64,000 nt of DNA from DATHZQ01 sp965216945 (GCA_965216945.1 CBDCGU010000003.1:248001-312000); one strand, 5' to 3'; numbered from the stretch's first letter, positions 6,886 through 15,971 are shown. The notes: a model not told the origin generated them from the sequence alone. A program made the numbers and translations.

Positions 6886-7950
6886 ATGAGCCCCGATCCG
6901 CAGGTCCACGATTTCACACAGCATCGCCGCCGCCTCCCCGTGACGGTCGAGGTGTCACCGGTGTACGAGCTGTTGCTGGCCCTGTTCTCGTATCAGTCGA
7001 CGTTCGAAGACGACGAGCATTCTGAGCTCCTCGAGCGGATCGATGCGGGAGCGAGCGATGCAGTCAAGGGAGCCCTCAGCCGGGTTGCCGAATGCGGTGC
7101 GTTCTGGCTGACGCTCATGGGCGTGGCGTGGACCGCCCCGCAACCGCACACGGTGCAGGGTTTCATCACGCACCTCGAGACGGTCGATCCTGTGGAGCTG
7201 CGGCTCCAGATGCTGACGAATGCGGGGTACTCGAGTTCTCGCGGCCACGACGAGGCGCAGGTTGCAGCGGCCGCCGCCGGGAATCAGGAGGCGCTGGCCG
7301 CGCTCGACATGAAGGACGAGGACCTGCATCACCTGATGACCATGACGCCCGACGAAACCCGCTCGTGGCTGGTGGACCTCTTGCGTGCAGTGGATCGTGA
7401 TGTCGATCTTCGACTCGACGAGGTCATGCCGACACTCGAGCGGGATGCGATCGCAACCCGGGCGCTGGCCAAGAAGATGGAACCGGCGGACCTCGTCGAA
7501 CACGTCACAAATGGAGTCACCTTCGACCCGAGGCCGGGACTGGCGGGGATCGTGCTGGTCCCCTCGGTGGTCATCCGGCCGTGGGTTGTGATCTCCGATC
7601 ACGGCAGTGCTCGGATCTTCAGCTACCCCGTGGCCGATGAGCACCTGCAGGCCGACCCGGCGGCGCCACCCGACCACCTGGTCGACGTGTTCAAGGCACT
7701 GGGTGACGATCGCCGGCTCCGCATCCTGCACATGCTGGCCGCCGAGCCGAGAACACTCGGCGAGCTGACCGACAAGCTCGATCTCGCCAAGTCCACCACG
7801 CATCACCACCTGAGCACGCTGCGGCAAGCGGGACTGGTGCGTGTCGTGATCAACCACGACGACAAGCGCTACGAGCTCAGAACCGATGCCGTTCCGGAGG
7901 CGGGCGGACTGCTCCGCTCCTACCTCCACCTACCAACAACAGAGCTATAG
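6886..7950 (+). CDS. ArsR-family transcriptional regulator with long N-terminal domain
   Basis: A 354-residue regulator. The winged-helix domain is at the C-terminus, about residues 265-350: HLVDVFKALGDDRRLRILHM, TLGELTDKLDLAKSTTHHHL, then LRQAGLVRVV and the wing DDKRYELR. The first 260 residues have no metal-binding cysteines and resemble the extra N-terminal domain of DUF5937-type ArsR proteins, so this is unlikely to be a simple metal sensor. The start at 6886 has a GGAGAG Shine-Dalgarno sequence; a good promoter and palindrome lie upstream. A small gene follows after 9 bp and is probably in the same operon. Confidence 0.83.
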   Translation: MSPDPQVHDFTQHRRRLPVTVEVSPVYELLLALFSYQSTFEDDEHSELLERIDAGASDAVKGALSRVAECGAFWLTLMGVAWTAPQPHTVQGFITHLETVDPVELRLQMLTNAGYSSSRGHDEAQVAAAAAGNQEALAALDMKDEDLHHLMTMTPDETRSWLVDLLRAVDRDVDLRLDEVMPTLERDAIATRALAKKMEPADLVEHVTNGVTFDPRPGLAGIVLVPSVVIRPWVVISDHGSARIFSYPVADEHLQADPAAPPDHLVDVFKALGDDRRLRILHMLAAEPRTLGELTDKLDLAKSTTHHHLSTLRQAGLVRVVINHDDKRYELRTDAVPEAGGLLRSYLHLPTTEL

Positions 7951-7959
7951 GAGAAGACC

Positions 7960-8160
7960 ATGTACGGAATGACAACCCTCGACTACGCAAAGGCGCTCGG
8001 TGAGGCGCACCGTGAGGAGCTCACGTCCGCAATGCGGGCTCGCCCCAGCCCAACAGACGACTGGCGCACCCGGCTCGGTCGCAGCCTGGTGCGAACGGGC
8101 CTCCGCCTCATCGACCAACCCGACCGCCCCGCGTCATCCGCGCGGGCGGTCGGCGCCTGA
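7960..8160 (+). CDS. small protein behind the ArsR-type regulator
   Basis: Sixty-six residues, well served by an AGGAG Shine-Dalgarno sequence 8 bp before the ATG and only 9 bp after the regulator. The N-terminal half is helical (TTLDYAKALGEAHREELTSA); the rest is basic (DWRTRLGRSLVRTGLRLID) and ends in a disordered PRPASS-like tail. No cysteines, no membrane segment, no known family. It may be the regulator's small target or partner. An inverted-repeat region and a second tiny gene follow it. Confidence 0.55.
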   Translation: MYGMTTLDYAKALGEAHREELTSAMRARPSPTDDWRTRLGRSLVRTGLRLIDQPDRPASSARAVGA

Positions 8161-8163
8161 TAC

Positions 8164-8248
8164 TCAGTGACCGAGACTCACTGACTGAAGACTCAGTGAA
8201 GAGGGCGGGCACTCCGCAGAAGTTTGTTGCCTCCTCGCAGTGCCCGCC
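8164..8248. promoter_or_regulatory. repeat cluster and hairpin between two tiny genes
   Basis: TCAGTGA (8164), TCACTGA (8178) and TCAGTGA (8193) alternate as inverted and direct copies spaced 14-15 bp apart. Then GGCGGGCACT (8204-8213) pairs perfectly with AGTGCCCGCC (8239-8248). The set looks like an operator cluster followed by a terminator or attenuator hairpin for the gene ending at 8160. Confidence 0.5.
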
Positions 8249-8277
8249 TCACCGCTCCACTGAAAGGAAAGATCGCC

Positions 8278-8418
8278 ATGACCTACGAAAGCTACCTGGC
8301 CTCCTCCATCGTACGCCGCTGGGACCGGGTGCTGGAGCTCGAGATGGCCGCTCGCCGCGGCGACGAAGGCGCATTGCGCATTCGCGAGACCGTGGGGTTG
8401 CGCCGCTGGTTCACCTGA
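8278..8418 (+). CDS. 46-residue small protein
   Basis: ATG at 8278 is preceded by AAAGGAAAG at good spacing. The product begins MTYESYLASSIVRRWDRVLE and continues with EMAARRGDEGALRIRETVGL, ending RRWFT. It is a charged, mostly helical micro-protein with no signal or membrane segment. No family is recognised. It is convergent with the aldehyde dehydrogenase gene, 12 bp away. The good ribosome site and its position after a regulated small gene support it being real. Confidence 0.5.
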   Translation: MTYESYLASSIVRRWDRVLELEMAARRGDEGALRIRETVGLRRWFT

Positions 8419-8430
8419 GCACGCGTGGCG

Positions 8431-10146
8431 CTAACCCCGTAACGCCGAGGACACGATCGTCGGGAGATGCCTGATCGATCCGTCGGCGGCAAACGCCGTC
8501 AACCCGGCAGCCGTGCGATGTGCGGTTTCGTGGGTGACAAACCACGGGGGCTTGGGTGCGAGGTGGAACTCGCCGCCGCGCCATGCCCTGTGGAAGGGCC
8601 GGAAGGGGCCGGTGAGCACCGTGCGCTCGGCCCGCTCGAACATCAGTGCGTTGTGGACGATGCCCCGCCCGCTCCCCACGTTCTGCAGCGTCGCCCCTGG
8701 GAACGCACCCCACGTCGCCCTTGGCAGCAGGAAGCCCATCCCGCTCCACACGTTCACGCCGATCGCACCGTAGCGAAGCCTCGCCACGGCGTGGTCGAAG
8801 CGCTCGCCGAGCTCGGCCCGGGTCTCCGGGTGAATCACGATCGACGCCCCCAATGAGCCATGCAGCTCGGAGTTGGCGAACCGCACCGCAGCATCCACGA
8901 ACGCTCCGGGATCGCTCTCGGGCAGACGGGTCGTGGCGAGCACGGCGGCGAAGAACTCCTCGGTGAACGCAAAGCTTCCCGAGTCGGGGGCGACATCTCG
9001 CAGCAATCCCCGCGGCGGATGCGTGGTGACGGCCACACCGTTGTCGTGGCGGTCGATCGCACGGCGAACCCGGTCTTCTCCGCCCGGGTAGTACGCAGGA
9101 CGGCTCGGGGCGGCGCCGAGTTCGTGCTCGACCACGTCGAGCAGCCGATCGGTGTGGGGCCAGCGGTCAGGCACGACGAGCACCTGAGCGGCGATGCAGT
9201 TGAAACCGCCATTGTGGAGCTTCTGGGTTGCGATGTTCTCGGCCTGATACTGGATGTCGTCCTCGCTCCAGGGCCCGGGAACGACGATCACTGGACTCAC
9301 TCCCCCGAGCTCGCTGGTGATCGGCTTGCGCAGCATCGCCTCACCTCGCTCACGACGAGCCCGCCCCTCCTCACCATCGCCGAAGACGATCACATCATGC
9401 GTGCGGTCGCTCCCCGTGATGTGAATGGTGTCGATGGCATCGTGATGAACCAGGTAGCTGCCCACCTCTCCCCCGCCATACACCAGTCGCACGAACCCAC
9501 GGTCGATGAACCTCGCAAACACCCGCTCCAGAATCGGCCCGAGGTAGTCGTTCACCGGATTCAGCTTGAGGACGACGACCTGGCCCTCGACGAACAGCTT
9601 GTGCAGGACGTCGAGCGGTGGGATCGCCGCGACGTTGCCGGCGCCGAGCACCAGGCACGCCCGGCCCTGCGGATCCTGTTGGGCGTAGAACGTTGCCGTG
9701 TTGCGGGGTAGCACCGAAGGGGTGACGCCGGGCTCCATCCACACCTGGGCGGAGTATCCACTGAGGATCAATCGCTCGTGCCATTCGACAGGGAGGATGC
9801 GAACCACCGTGCGGCCATTGGGCCGGCGGCTCACCCATGACTGCCGGTAGGTGGCTTCGCCGCGCCAGAGGCGATCGAGGGATTGGTGGAGCGCAGCGAC
9901 GGCGAGCAGGACGGCGTACGGGCCGGAGAGCCATTCTTCGCCCGCCGCCGGGGATATGGGGTCGATTCCCTTGGCGGCGCACGCCACCTCCACCCAGCGC
10001 TCGGCAACTGCGCCGGTCTGCGTACGGAGATCCGAGAGCATCGCCATCTTCGACGGGATCGTGAGCCGGGCCCACTCGTCGGCGCGGGCCGCCACCGCAA
10101 CCGCGGTTGCATCGAGATCGGGCTGGGTGGTCACCGGGGCTGTCAT
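8431..10146 (-). CDS. aldehyde dehydrogenase family protein
   Basis: A 571-residue NAD(P)-dependent aldehyde dehydrogenase superfamily member. Landmarks: VLGAGNVAAIPPLDVLHKLF and VVVLKLNPVNDY in the cofactor domain, ITGSD, the general-base glutamate in ITSELGGVSPVIV, and the catalytic cysteine in GGFNCIAAQVLVV. The C-terminal part (NVWSGMGFLLPRATWGAFPG) is typical. It is longer than the usual 480-500 residues because of an extended N-terminus. The start at 10146 (MTAPVTTQ) is chosen over 10191 because the earlier residues look like untranslated leader. Substrate not determinable; possibly long-chain or acyl-linked aldehydes. Confidence 0.85.
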   Translation of the reverse strand: MTAPVTTQPDLDATAVAVAARADEWARLTIPSKMAMLSDLRTQTGAVAERWVEVACAAKGIDPISPAAGEEWLSGPYAVLLAVAALHQSLDRLWRGEATYRQSWVSRRPNGRTVVRILPVEWHERLILSGYSAQVWMEPGVTPSVLPRNTATFYAQQDPQGRACLVLGAGNVAAIPPLDVLHKLFVEGQVVVLKLNPVNDYLGPILERVFARFIDRGFVRLVYGGGEVGSYLVHHDAIDTIHITGSDRTHDVIVFGDGEEGRARRERGEAMLRKPITSELGGVSPVIVVPGPWSEDDIQYQAENIATQKLHNGGFNCIAAQVLVVPDRWPHTDRLLDVVEHELGAAPSRPAYYPGGEDRVRRAIDRHDNGVAVTTHPPRGLLRDVAPDSGSFAFTEEFFAAVLATTRLPESDPGAFVDAAVRFANSELHGSLGASIVIHPETRAELGERFDHAVARLRYGAIGVNVWSGMGFLLPRATWGAFPGATLQNVGSGRGIVHNALMFERAERTVLTGPFRPFHRAWRGGEFHLAPKPPWFVTHETAHRTAAGLTAFAADGSIRHLPTIVSSALRG

Positions 10147-10242
10147 TCCCACAACGATAGGGCGGCCGGCATCGAGGGGTCGTCGTCGCAATTGTTCACA
10201 TGAACGTCACTCAGGCAACACCCGGACGACAAGGAACGAAGG

Positions 10243-10644
10243 TCACCCGGCGAGGTAGGGCTCGAGCGCCCCGACGACGTGATCGGGCAGCCGAACGGGT
10301 CTGCCTGCGAGCGATGTCGTGGCGGCGGCGATCTCCTGCGAAGCGATGAGCTCTTCGCCACGCCGCATCCGTTGCCGCCAGCGGGACGAAGCCCGTCGCA
10401 GGGCGGCCACCTCGGTCTCGATCGTGAGGATGTCCCCGCCACCGGCCGACCTGTGGAACTTCGTTGCGAGCTCGGTGACGACCAGGTAATACCCGGCGTC
10501 CTTCAGCTCGGCCAGGCCGATGCCGGCCTCCTCCAGCAATTCGACGCGCGCCGACTCGAAGTACTGGATATAGGAGGCGTGGTTGACATGGTTGTAGGGA
10601 TCCAGTTCGTAGAAGCGAACCTTCACCTTGGTGACGTGCGACAT
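10243..10644 (-). CDS. acyl-CoA thioesterase, 4HBT/YbgC type
   Basis: A 133-residue hotdog-fold thioesterase. The active-site segment is YELDPYNHVNHASYIQYFES, with the aspartate and the HVN motif in family positions near residues 15-20. The rest (ELATKFHRSAGGGDILTIET and RRGEELIASQEI) fits 4-hydroxybenzoyl-CoA thioesterase-like proteins, which hydrolyse acyl-CoA. Length is normal. It lies between trmL and the aldehyde dehydrogenase on the same strand, which loosely suggests acyl or aldehyde metabolism. Confidence 0.88.
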   Translation of the reverse strand: MSHVTKVKVRFYELDPYNHVNHASYIQYFESARVELLEEAGIGLAELKDAGYYLVVTELATKFHRSAGGGDILTIETEVAALRRASSRWRQRMRRGEELIASQEIAAATTSLAGRPVRLPDHVVGALEPYLAG

Positions 10645-10677
10645 GGCACGAAGATAGACGTCCCGGCCCGGACGCAG

Positions 10678-11139
10678 CTATCCGCTCTCGAAGCCCAGTT
10701 GTCTCCACGCCTCGTAGACGGCAATGGCTGCGGCATTGGCCAGGTTCAAGCTCCGGCCCGCCGGGGCGATCGGAATCCTGAGCCGCTCCGTGACGGCGGG
10801 GTGGTGCAGCACGTCCGACGGCAGCCCGACCGACTCCTTGCCGAACAGCAGCGCATCGGCTGCGGCAAAGGACACGTCGCAGTAGCGGATGTGCGCATGC
10901 TGGCTGTAGGCGAAGATCCGCCGAGGTGCGATCCCGGTCACGAACGCATCGAACGATGCGTGAAGCCGGACGTCGGCGAACTCCCGATAGTCGAGGCCGG
11001 CTCGCCGCATCCGCGCATCTTCGAGCGTGAAACCGAGCGGCTCGATCAGATGCAGAGCACACCCGGTATTCACGGTGAGCCGCATCAGATTCCCCGTGTT
11101 CGGAGCGATCTCAGGCTCGTGGAGCACGACGTGGAACAT
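10678..11139 (-). CDS. trmL: tRNA (cytidine/uridine-34 2'-O-)methyltransferase TrmL
   Basis: A 153-residue SPOUT methyltransferase that methylates the wobble ribose of leucine tRNAs. Visible motifs: HEPEIAPNTGNLMRL near the start, HLIEPLGF, LLFGKESVGLP, then the trefoil-knot cofactor loop RIPIAPAGRSLNLANAAAIA and YEAWRQLGF. The start at 11139 (MFHVVLHEPE) matches family length; upstream residues in this frame are repeat-derived. It is probably transcribed with the thioesterase 33 bp downstream. Confidence 0.92.
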   Translation of the reverse strand: MFHVVLHEPEIAPNTGNLMRLTVNTGCALHLIEPLGFTLEDARMRRAGLDYREFADVRLHASFDAFVTGIAPRRIFAYSQHAHIRYCDVSFAAADALLFGKESVGLPSDVLHHPAVTERLRIPIAPAGRSLNLANAAAIAVYEAWRQLGFESG

Positions 11140-11150
11140 CGCCGAACCAT

Positions 11151-11278
11151 AGAGGCCGCACCCGTGGGTGCGGCCTCTGGCGATCTGGGGCTGGGGCCCC
11201 CGGATCGCACAGCGATGAGCCGCCAGGCGAAGAGCCATCAACATGGCCATCGACAGGCCGCACCCGTGGGTGCGGCCT
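11151..11278. repeat. two direct copies of a strong palindrome
   Basis: AGGCCGCACCC-GT-GGGTGCGGCCT occurs at 11153-11176 (extended to a 13-bp stem, 11151-11178) and again at 11255-11278. Both copies are followed by a similar CTGGGGCTGGG stretch, so a unit of about 102 bp is duplicated in tandem between trmL and the FG-GAP gene. It lies just upstream of trmL and could form a terminator for the gene coming from the right. Confidence 0.65.
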
Positions 11279-11313
11279 CGGCGCTCTGGGGCTGGGCCCG
11301 AGACGCAAAGCGA

Positions 11314-11335
11314 AGGGGAGGCCGCAGCCTCCCCT
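11314..11335 (-). terminator. terminator of the FG-GAP surface protein gene
   Basis: AGGGGAGGC pairs with GCCTCCCCT around a 4-base loop, 26 bp past the stop codon. On the minus strand it is followed by a T-containing stretch (TCGCTTTG), consistent with intrinsic termination. Confidence 0.75.
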
Positions 11336-11360
11336 CCGTTCGATCGCTTCTCGTGTCCGA

Positions 11361-14300
11361 TCAGGCGGTCGGCTCCACCAGGTGGTAGGCCGCATCGGCA
11401 GTCATCGAACCCAGGGTCTCGACCTCGCCATTCGGCCAGATCACCTCGATGGAGGCCGAGGTGTGGCTCCCGAGCCCGAAGAACGCCGCCTTCTGGCTCC
11501 CCCCGCCATGGTTCGAACCACTCGAGATGAGACGCATCATCGTGCCATCGGGCGTCGTCGCCTTGATGATCGTGCCGATGCCGTCCCGGTTCGAGTCCGT
11601 GCCCTCCACCGTGAAGGTGAGGTAGTGGTTGGGGTTGCCCTCGTCACCGCTCCGATTGCGCATGAGGAGCGGATCTGCGTCGTAGTTCCCGATGTACATG
11701 TCGACCCAGCCGTCGCCGTCCATGTCGGCAATGGCCGTACCACGACCTCGCGCCGTGTCGTCCATGTTCGTGGACGCCGAGACGTTCGTGAACGTGCCGT
11801 CCCGGTTGTTCTCCAGCAGGGAGTTCGCCAGCGGAGCGATGGCGTGGATCGTCCCGACGGCGAAGAAGAGGTCCTCCCAGCCGTCGTTGTTGTAGTCGAA
11901 GAACACGGTTCCCCAACCGACGTCACCCGCCGTCTCTGCGGAGATGCCGGAGGTGCCGCTGACATCGGTCCACGACCCGTCGCCATTGTTGTTCAGCATG
12001 TGGCCGGGGGCCGCATCCGAGTAGGCGACGTCGAAGAGACCGTCGTTGTCGGGATCGCCGATGCCCAAGCCCATGCCGTTGACCGACACGCCGGAGCCGT
12101 TGGTTGCGCCGACTTCTGTGAAGACCCAGCCGCCACCGCCGTCGCTGCCGTCGTTGCGCCAGAACTTGTTGGGCTGGTTGGACCCGGCGATGTCGTCATT
12201 CACCAGGTAGATGTCGAGATCCCCGTCCTCGTCGTAGTCGAACATGCCTGCCGCAAAGCCGAGACCCTCCACGTCGGCGCACGTCGTGGCGCCCGAGCAC
12301 AGCTCCGTGTTCCAATCGGCGAACGTCAGACCACCCGTGTTGTGATAGAGATGGTCGGTCGTGTCGCCGAAGCTGGCGCACGTGCCGTGCTTGGCCACGT
12401 AGAGGTCCAAGAATCCGTCGTTGTCGAGATCGCCGAACGTCGCCGTCTCGACCCTGCCGAGATCCGTCAGACCGGACGATGCGGTCACGTCGGTGAAACC
12501 GAGCGTCGTCGTCTCGATCAGGTCGTTGCGATACAGCATGTTGCCCGAGTCGGACCCGACGAACAGGTCCTGGTCGCCGTCGTTGTCGAGATCGACGAAC
12601 ACGGTCGCAAAACTGCGCACTCCGGCCGCTTCGATGCCCAATGTGGCAGCGATGTTCGTGAAGTCGACGATGCCGTCACCCGACGTGTCGCCGTCGTTGC
12701 GGTACATGTGATTGGCGCCGCTCGGGTTCGTGACGTACAAATCCTGGTCGCCATCGTTGTCGATGTCGGCCCACGCGGCCCCGACACCGATCGGCGGACC
12801 ACAACCCGGCGACACGTGGGAGAACACGATTCCGGCATCCGTGGTCACGTCCTCGAACAGCCCGTCGGCGGGAGGCGGCGTGACCGGTTCGACCAGGTGG
12901 AGTGCCTGGTCGGCCCCGACCGAACCGAGATCCTGGACCTGGCCGTTCGGCCAGTAGACCATCAGCGTCGCCGTGGCATCGCCGCCCATGCCGAAGAACG
13001 CCGCCTTCTGCGTGCCTCCGCCGTGGTTGGGTCCACTGGTGATGACTTGACGCTGGGTGCCCGCCGAGGTCGTGAGCACGACCTCGGTGCCCAGGCCGTC
13101 ACGGTTGGACTCGGTGCCTTCGACGGTGACCGTCAGATACCCGTTCGTCGCTCCGTTCTCGGCCGACATGTTCTGCATGAGAATCGGCGCGTCGTCGTAG
13201 TTGCTGAGGAACACATCGACCCAACCGTCGTCGTTGAAGTCGGCGAGGGCGATGCCTCGTCCACGCCGGACGTCGTCCATCCCGGTGGCCGCCGACACGT
13301 TCGTGAAGGTGTCGTCCTTGTCGTTCTCCAACAACGCGTTCGGGTAGTCCTGCGAGACGTCGTGGATCCCGCCGTGGGCGAACAGGAGATCCTGCCACCC
13401 GTCGTTGTTGTAGTCGTAGAAGGCCGTGCCCCAGCCGATGGCGCCACTCGTCTCGGCCTGCACGTCGGACGACACGCTGACATCGGTGTACGTTCCGTCA
13501 CCGTCGTTTTCGAGCAGGTGCCCAGGAGCGGCGTCAGAGAACGCCAGGTCGAGCCACCCGTCGTTGTTGTAGTCGCCCCAGCCGAGGCCCATGCCGTTGA
13601 CGGACAATCCGGAGCCGTCCGTCTGCCCGACCTCGGTGAACGTCCAGCCACCCGAACCGTTGGATCCGTCGTTGCGGAACATCTTGTTCGGCTGGTTGAC
13701 GCCGTCGATGTTGTCGTTGACGACGTAGATGTCGTCGTCACCGTCCTGGTCGACGTCGAGGAACGCCGCAGCGAACCCGAGTCCGTTGACGTCGTCGCAC
13801 GTGGCGGGATCGCCCTCATCGCACAGATAGGTCGTCCAGTCGGTGAACGTGCCATCGCCGTCGCCGTGGAAGAGGCGGTCCGTGTTGGTGCCGCCGCAGT
13901 GCATGTGCTTGGCGATGTAGAAGTCGAGCCAGCCGTCCCGGTCGAAGTCGCCGAACGTGATCGTTTCGGCGCGACCGTCGTCGCCCGCGCCAGCCGCTGC
14001 AGTGACATCCACGAAGGCCAGCGTGCCGCCGTTGTTGGCGAACTGGTTCTCCCAGAGCACGTTGCCTGTCTCGTCGCTCACGTACAGGTCCTGGTCGCCG
14101 TCGTTGTCGACATCGGCGAACGCCACCGCCCAACTATCCAGACCGGCGTGGTCGATGCCGAGGGAGGCGGCCATGTCCGTGAAGTCGGGCGTACCGTCGC
14201 CGCTCGTGTCACCCTCGTTGATGTACAGGTGGTTGTTGCCCGCCCTGTCGCTGGTGTACAGGTCCTGGTCGCCGTCGTTGTCCACGTCGGCCCATGCGGC

Positions 14301-15971
14301 ACCGATGCCGATCGGCGGCACGCACTCGCCGCCCGCCGAGTGGCTCAGCGTGAGCCCGGCGATGCCCGCAACGTCCTGGTAGGTGAGGCCCGCGGCCGTG
14401 TAGCCGACCGCATCCGCATTCGTCGTCGTATCGACCACGATGGTCAACGCCTGAGTTGCGTTACCGGTGGTGAGCACATAGCCCGCCGGGAGGCTCACTG
14501 TGAGCGTGCCATCGCCGACGCCGACGTCCATCGAGAAGTCGCCATTGCCATCGGTGCTGCTGTTCGTCGTGGTACCACCCTCGTCCACGAACGACACGGC
14601 GACACCGGCGAAGCCGGAATCGGCACCGTCTTCGACGCCGTTGCCGTCGAGGTCCTGGAACACGTGGCCGGCGACCGTCCCGCTGTCGGGCGGCGGGTTG
14701 TCACCAGTGACCGTGATGGCATCGGCCAGCGTATCCGAGAGACCGTCGGGATTCGTCACCGTCAGGTCACGGAGCCCGGCCTCGGCACCCGCATCGGCCG
14801 TCACGAGGATGCGGACCAGGTCGCCACCAAAGCGGACGACATCCGCCGTCACTCCCGCTCCTGAGACCGTGAACGTTCCCCCGTCCTGGTAGTTGGTCAC
14901 GGAGACCTTCATGTACTTCGACGCACCGGGGTCGATCGTGCTCGAACCCTGGATCGATTGGATGTCGGGGGCGACACCCGCCGGCGGCTCATAGCCGACC
15001 GGATCCGCATCGGCCGTGACGCCGTCGGCGACGGTGATCGTCTGCACGTCATTGCCGGTGGTGAGTGTGGCGCCACTCGGGGTGGCGTAGGTGACCGTGG
15101 CGTTGCCCAGCGGCAACCCCGCGATCGAGTAGTCACCGTTGCTGTCCGTCATCAGGTCGTGCGTCGTACCGTCGGCATCCTCGATGCTGACGTCCGCACC
15201 TGCCCAGCCGGTGTCGCCACCATCTTCGACGCCGTTGCCGTCGACATCGGTGAACACACGTCCGGCGATCGTGCCCGTCGGCACGGACTCGTAACCCACG
15301 TCGGCCGCCACCACCGTCGTGTCCGCGACGATCGTCACGGTTTGCGCGTCGTTGCCTGTGGTCAGCGCATAGCCCGGCGGCGGGGTGTAGGAGAGGTTGG
15401 CATCCCCGGTCGGTATCGAGAGCACCGTGAAGTCGCCATTGGCGTCCGTCGCCACGCCGTGGGTGTTCCCCATCGAGTCGATGACGTCGACCGACGCTCC
15501 CTCGAGTCCTTGCTCCCCACCATCGAGGACGCCGTTGCCGTTGGTGTCGTCGAACACGTGACCGGTCAGGTCACCCGTCGCCGGCGGTGGAATGTCGCCG
15601 GTGACCTCGATCGCATCCACCATCGTGTCGGACAGCCCGTCCGGGTTGGTGATGGTCATGTCGCGCAATCCGGCCTCTGCCGTTGCGTCGACAACGACCT
15701 CGATCCGGATGCGATCGGCGCCGTAGGTCACAACGCTGCCGGTGACGCCCGTCCCGGTGAACGTCACCGTTGCGGGTGAATCCACACCGGTGGCGTTGAT
15801 CCGGATGTAGGTGCTCGTGTCCGGATCCACCGTCGCAGTGTTGGTGCTCGTGATGTCCGGCGGCACGCCTGGCGTGGCCTGGACGGGAACCACCGCCAAG
15901 ACGCCGAGTGCCGTCAGCAGTGCTGCGAGGAGCGCGACAAAGCGCCCGCGAAAACGACTCGAATGACTCAT
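11361..15971 (-). CDS. giant secreted FG-GAP/VCBS repeat protein with two CRTAC1-like halves
   Basis: 1536 residues. A Sec signal peptide (FVALLAALLTALGVLAVV) leads into two IPT-like beta domains and three SdrD-B-like repeats (GHVFDDTNGNGVLDGGE, GRVFTDVDGNGVEDGGD, GHVFQDLDGNGVEDGAD). Two large tandem copies follow, from about residue 540 and about residue 1040. Each consists of FG-GAP blades with calcium-type loops such as ADVDNDGDQDLYTSD and DFNDDGWVDVFLSNY, then an ASPIC/UnbV domain (SGPNHGGGTQKAAFFGMG; SGSNHGGGSQKAAFFGLG). The copies align blade by blade, so the beta-propeller plus ASPIC unit was duplicated internally. No LPXTG anchor is visible. A likely calcium-dependent surface or secreted adhesion or binding protein; the ligand is unknown. 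Confidence 0.88.
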   Translation of the reverse strand: MSHSSRFRGRFVALLAALLTALGVLAVVPVQATPGVPPDITSTNTATVDPDTSTYIRINATGVDSPATVTFTGTGVTGSVVTYGADRIRIEVVVDATAEAGLRDMTITNPDGLSDTMVDAIEVTGDIPPPATGDLTGHVFDDTNGNGVLDGGEQGLEGASVDVIDSMGNTHGVATDANGDFTVLSIPTGDANLSYTPPPGYALTTGNDAQTVTIVADTTVVAADVGYESVPTGTIAGRVFTDVDGNGVEDGGDTGWAGADVSIEDADGTTHDLMTDSNGDYSIAGLPLGNATVTYATPSGATLTTGNDVQTITVADGVTADADPVGYEPPAGVAPDIQSIQGSSTIDPGASKYMKVSVTNYQDGGTFTVSGAGVTADVVRFGGDLVRILVTADAGAEAGLRDLTVTNPDGLSDTLADAITVTGDNPPPDSGTVAGHVFQDLDGNGVEDGADSGFAGVAVSFVDEGGTTTNSSTDGNGDFSMDVGVGDGTLTVSLPAGYVLTTGNATQALTIVVDTTTNADAVGYTAAGLTYQDVAGIAGLTLSHSAGGECVPPIGIGAAWADVDNDGDQDLYTSDRAGNNHLYINEGDTSGDGTPDFTDMAASLGIDHAGLDSWAVAFADVDNDGDQDLYVSDETGNVLWENQFANNGGTLAFVDVTAAAGAGDDGRAETITFGDFDRDGWLDFYIAKHMHCGGTNTDRLFHGDGDGTFTDWTTYLCDEGDPATCDDVNGLGFAAAFLDVDQDGDDDIYVVNDNIDGVNQPNKMFRNDGSNGSGGWTFTEVGQTDGSGLSVNGMGLGWGDYNNDGWLDLAFSDAAPGHLLENDGDGTYTDVSVSSDVQAETSGAIGWGTAFYDYNNDGWQDLLFAHGGIHDVSQDYPNALLENDKDDTFTNVSAATGMDDVRRGRGIALADFNDDGWVDVFLSNYDDAPILMQNMSAENGATNGYLTVTVEGTESNRDGLGTEVVLTTSAGTQRQVITSGPNHGGGTQKAAFFGMGGDATATLMVYWPNGQVQDLGSVGADQALHLVEPVTPPPADGLFEDVTTDAGIVFSHVSPGCGPPIGVGAAWADIDNDGDQDLYVTNPSGANHMYRNDGDTSGDGIVDFTNIAATLGIEAAGVRSFATVFVDLDNDGDQDLFVGSDSGNMLYRNDLIETTTLGFTDVTASSGLTDLGRVETATFGDLDNDGFLDLYVAKHGTCASFGDTTDHLYHNTGGLTFADWNTELCSGATTCADVEGLGFAAGMFDYDEDGDLDIYLVNDDIAGSNQPNKFWRNDGSDGGGGWVFTEVGATNGSGVSVNGMGLGIGDPDNDGLFDVAYSDAAPGHMLNNNGDGSWTDVSGTSGISAETAGDVGWGTVFFDYNNDGWEDLFFAVGTIHAIAPLANSLLENNRDGTFTNVSASTNMDDTARGRGTAIADMDGDGWVDMYIGNYDADPLLMRNRSGDEGNPNHYLTFTVEGTDSNRDGIGTIIKATTPDGTMMRLISSGSNHGGGSQKAAFFGLGSHTSASIEVIWPNGEVETLGSMTADAAYHLVEPTA

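Noticed and set aside
11382..14864. 1160-codon open frame opposite the FG-GAP protein
   Set aside because: Mirror of Asp/Gly-rich repeats; no ribosome site and no recognisable domain.
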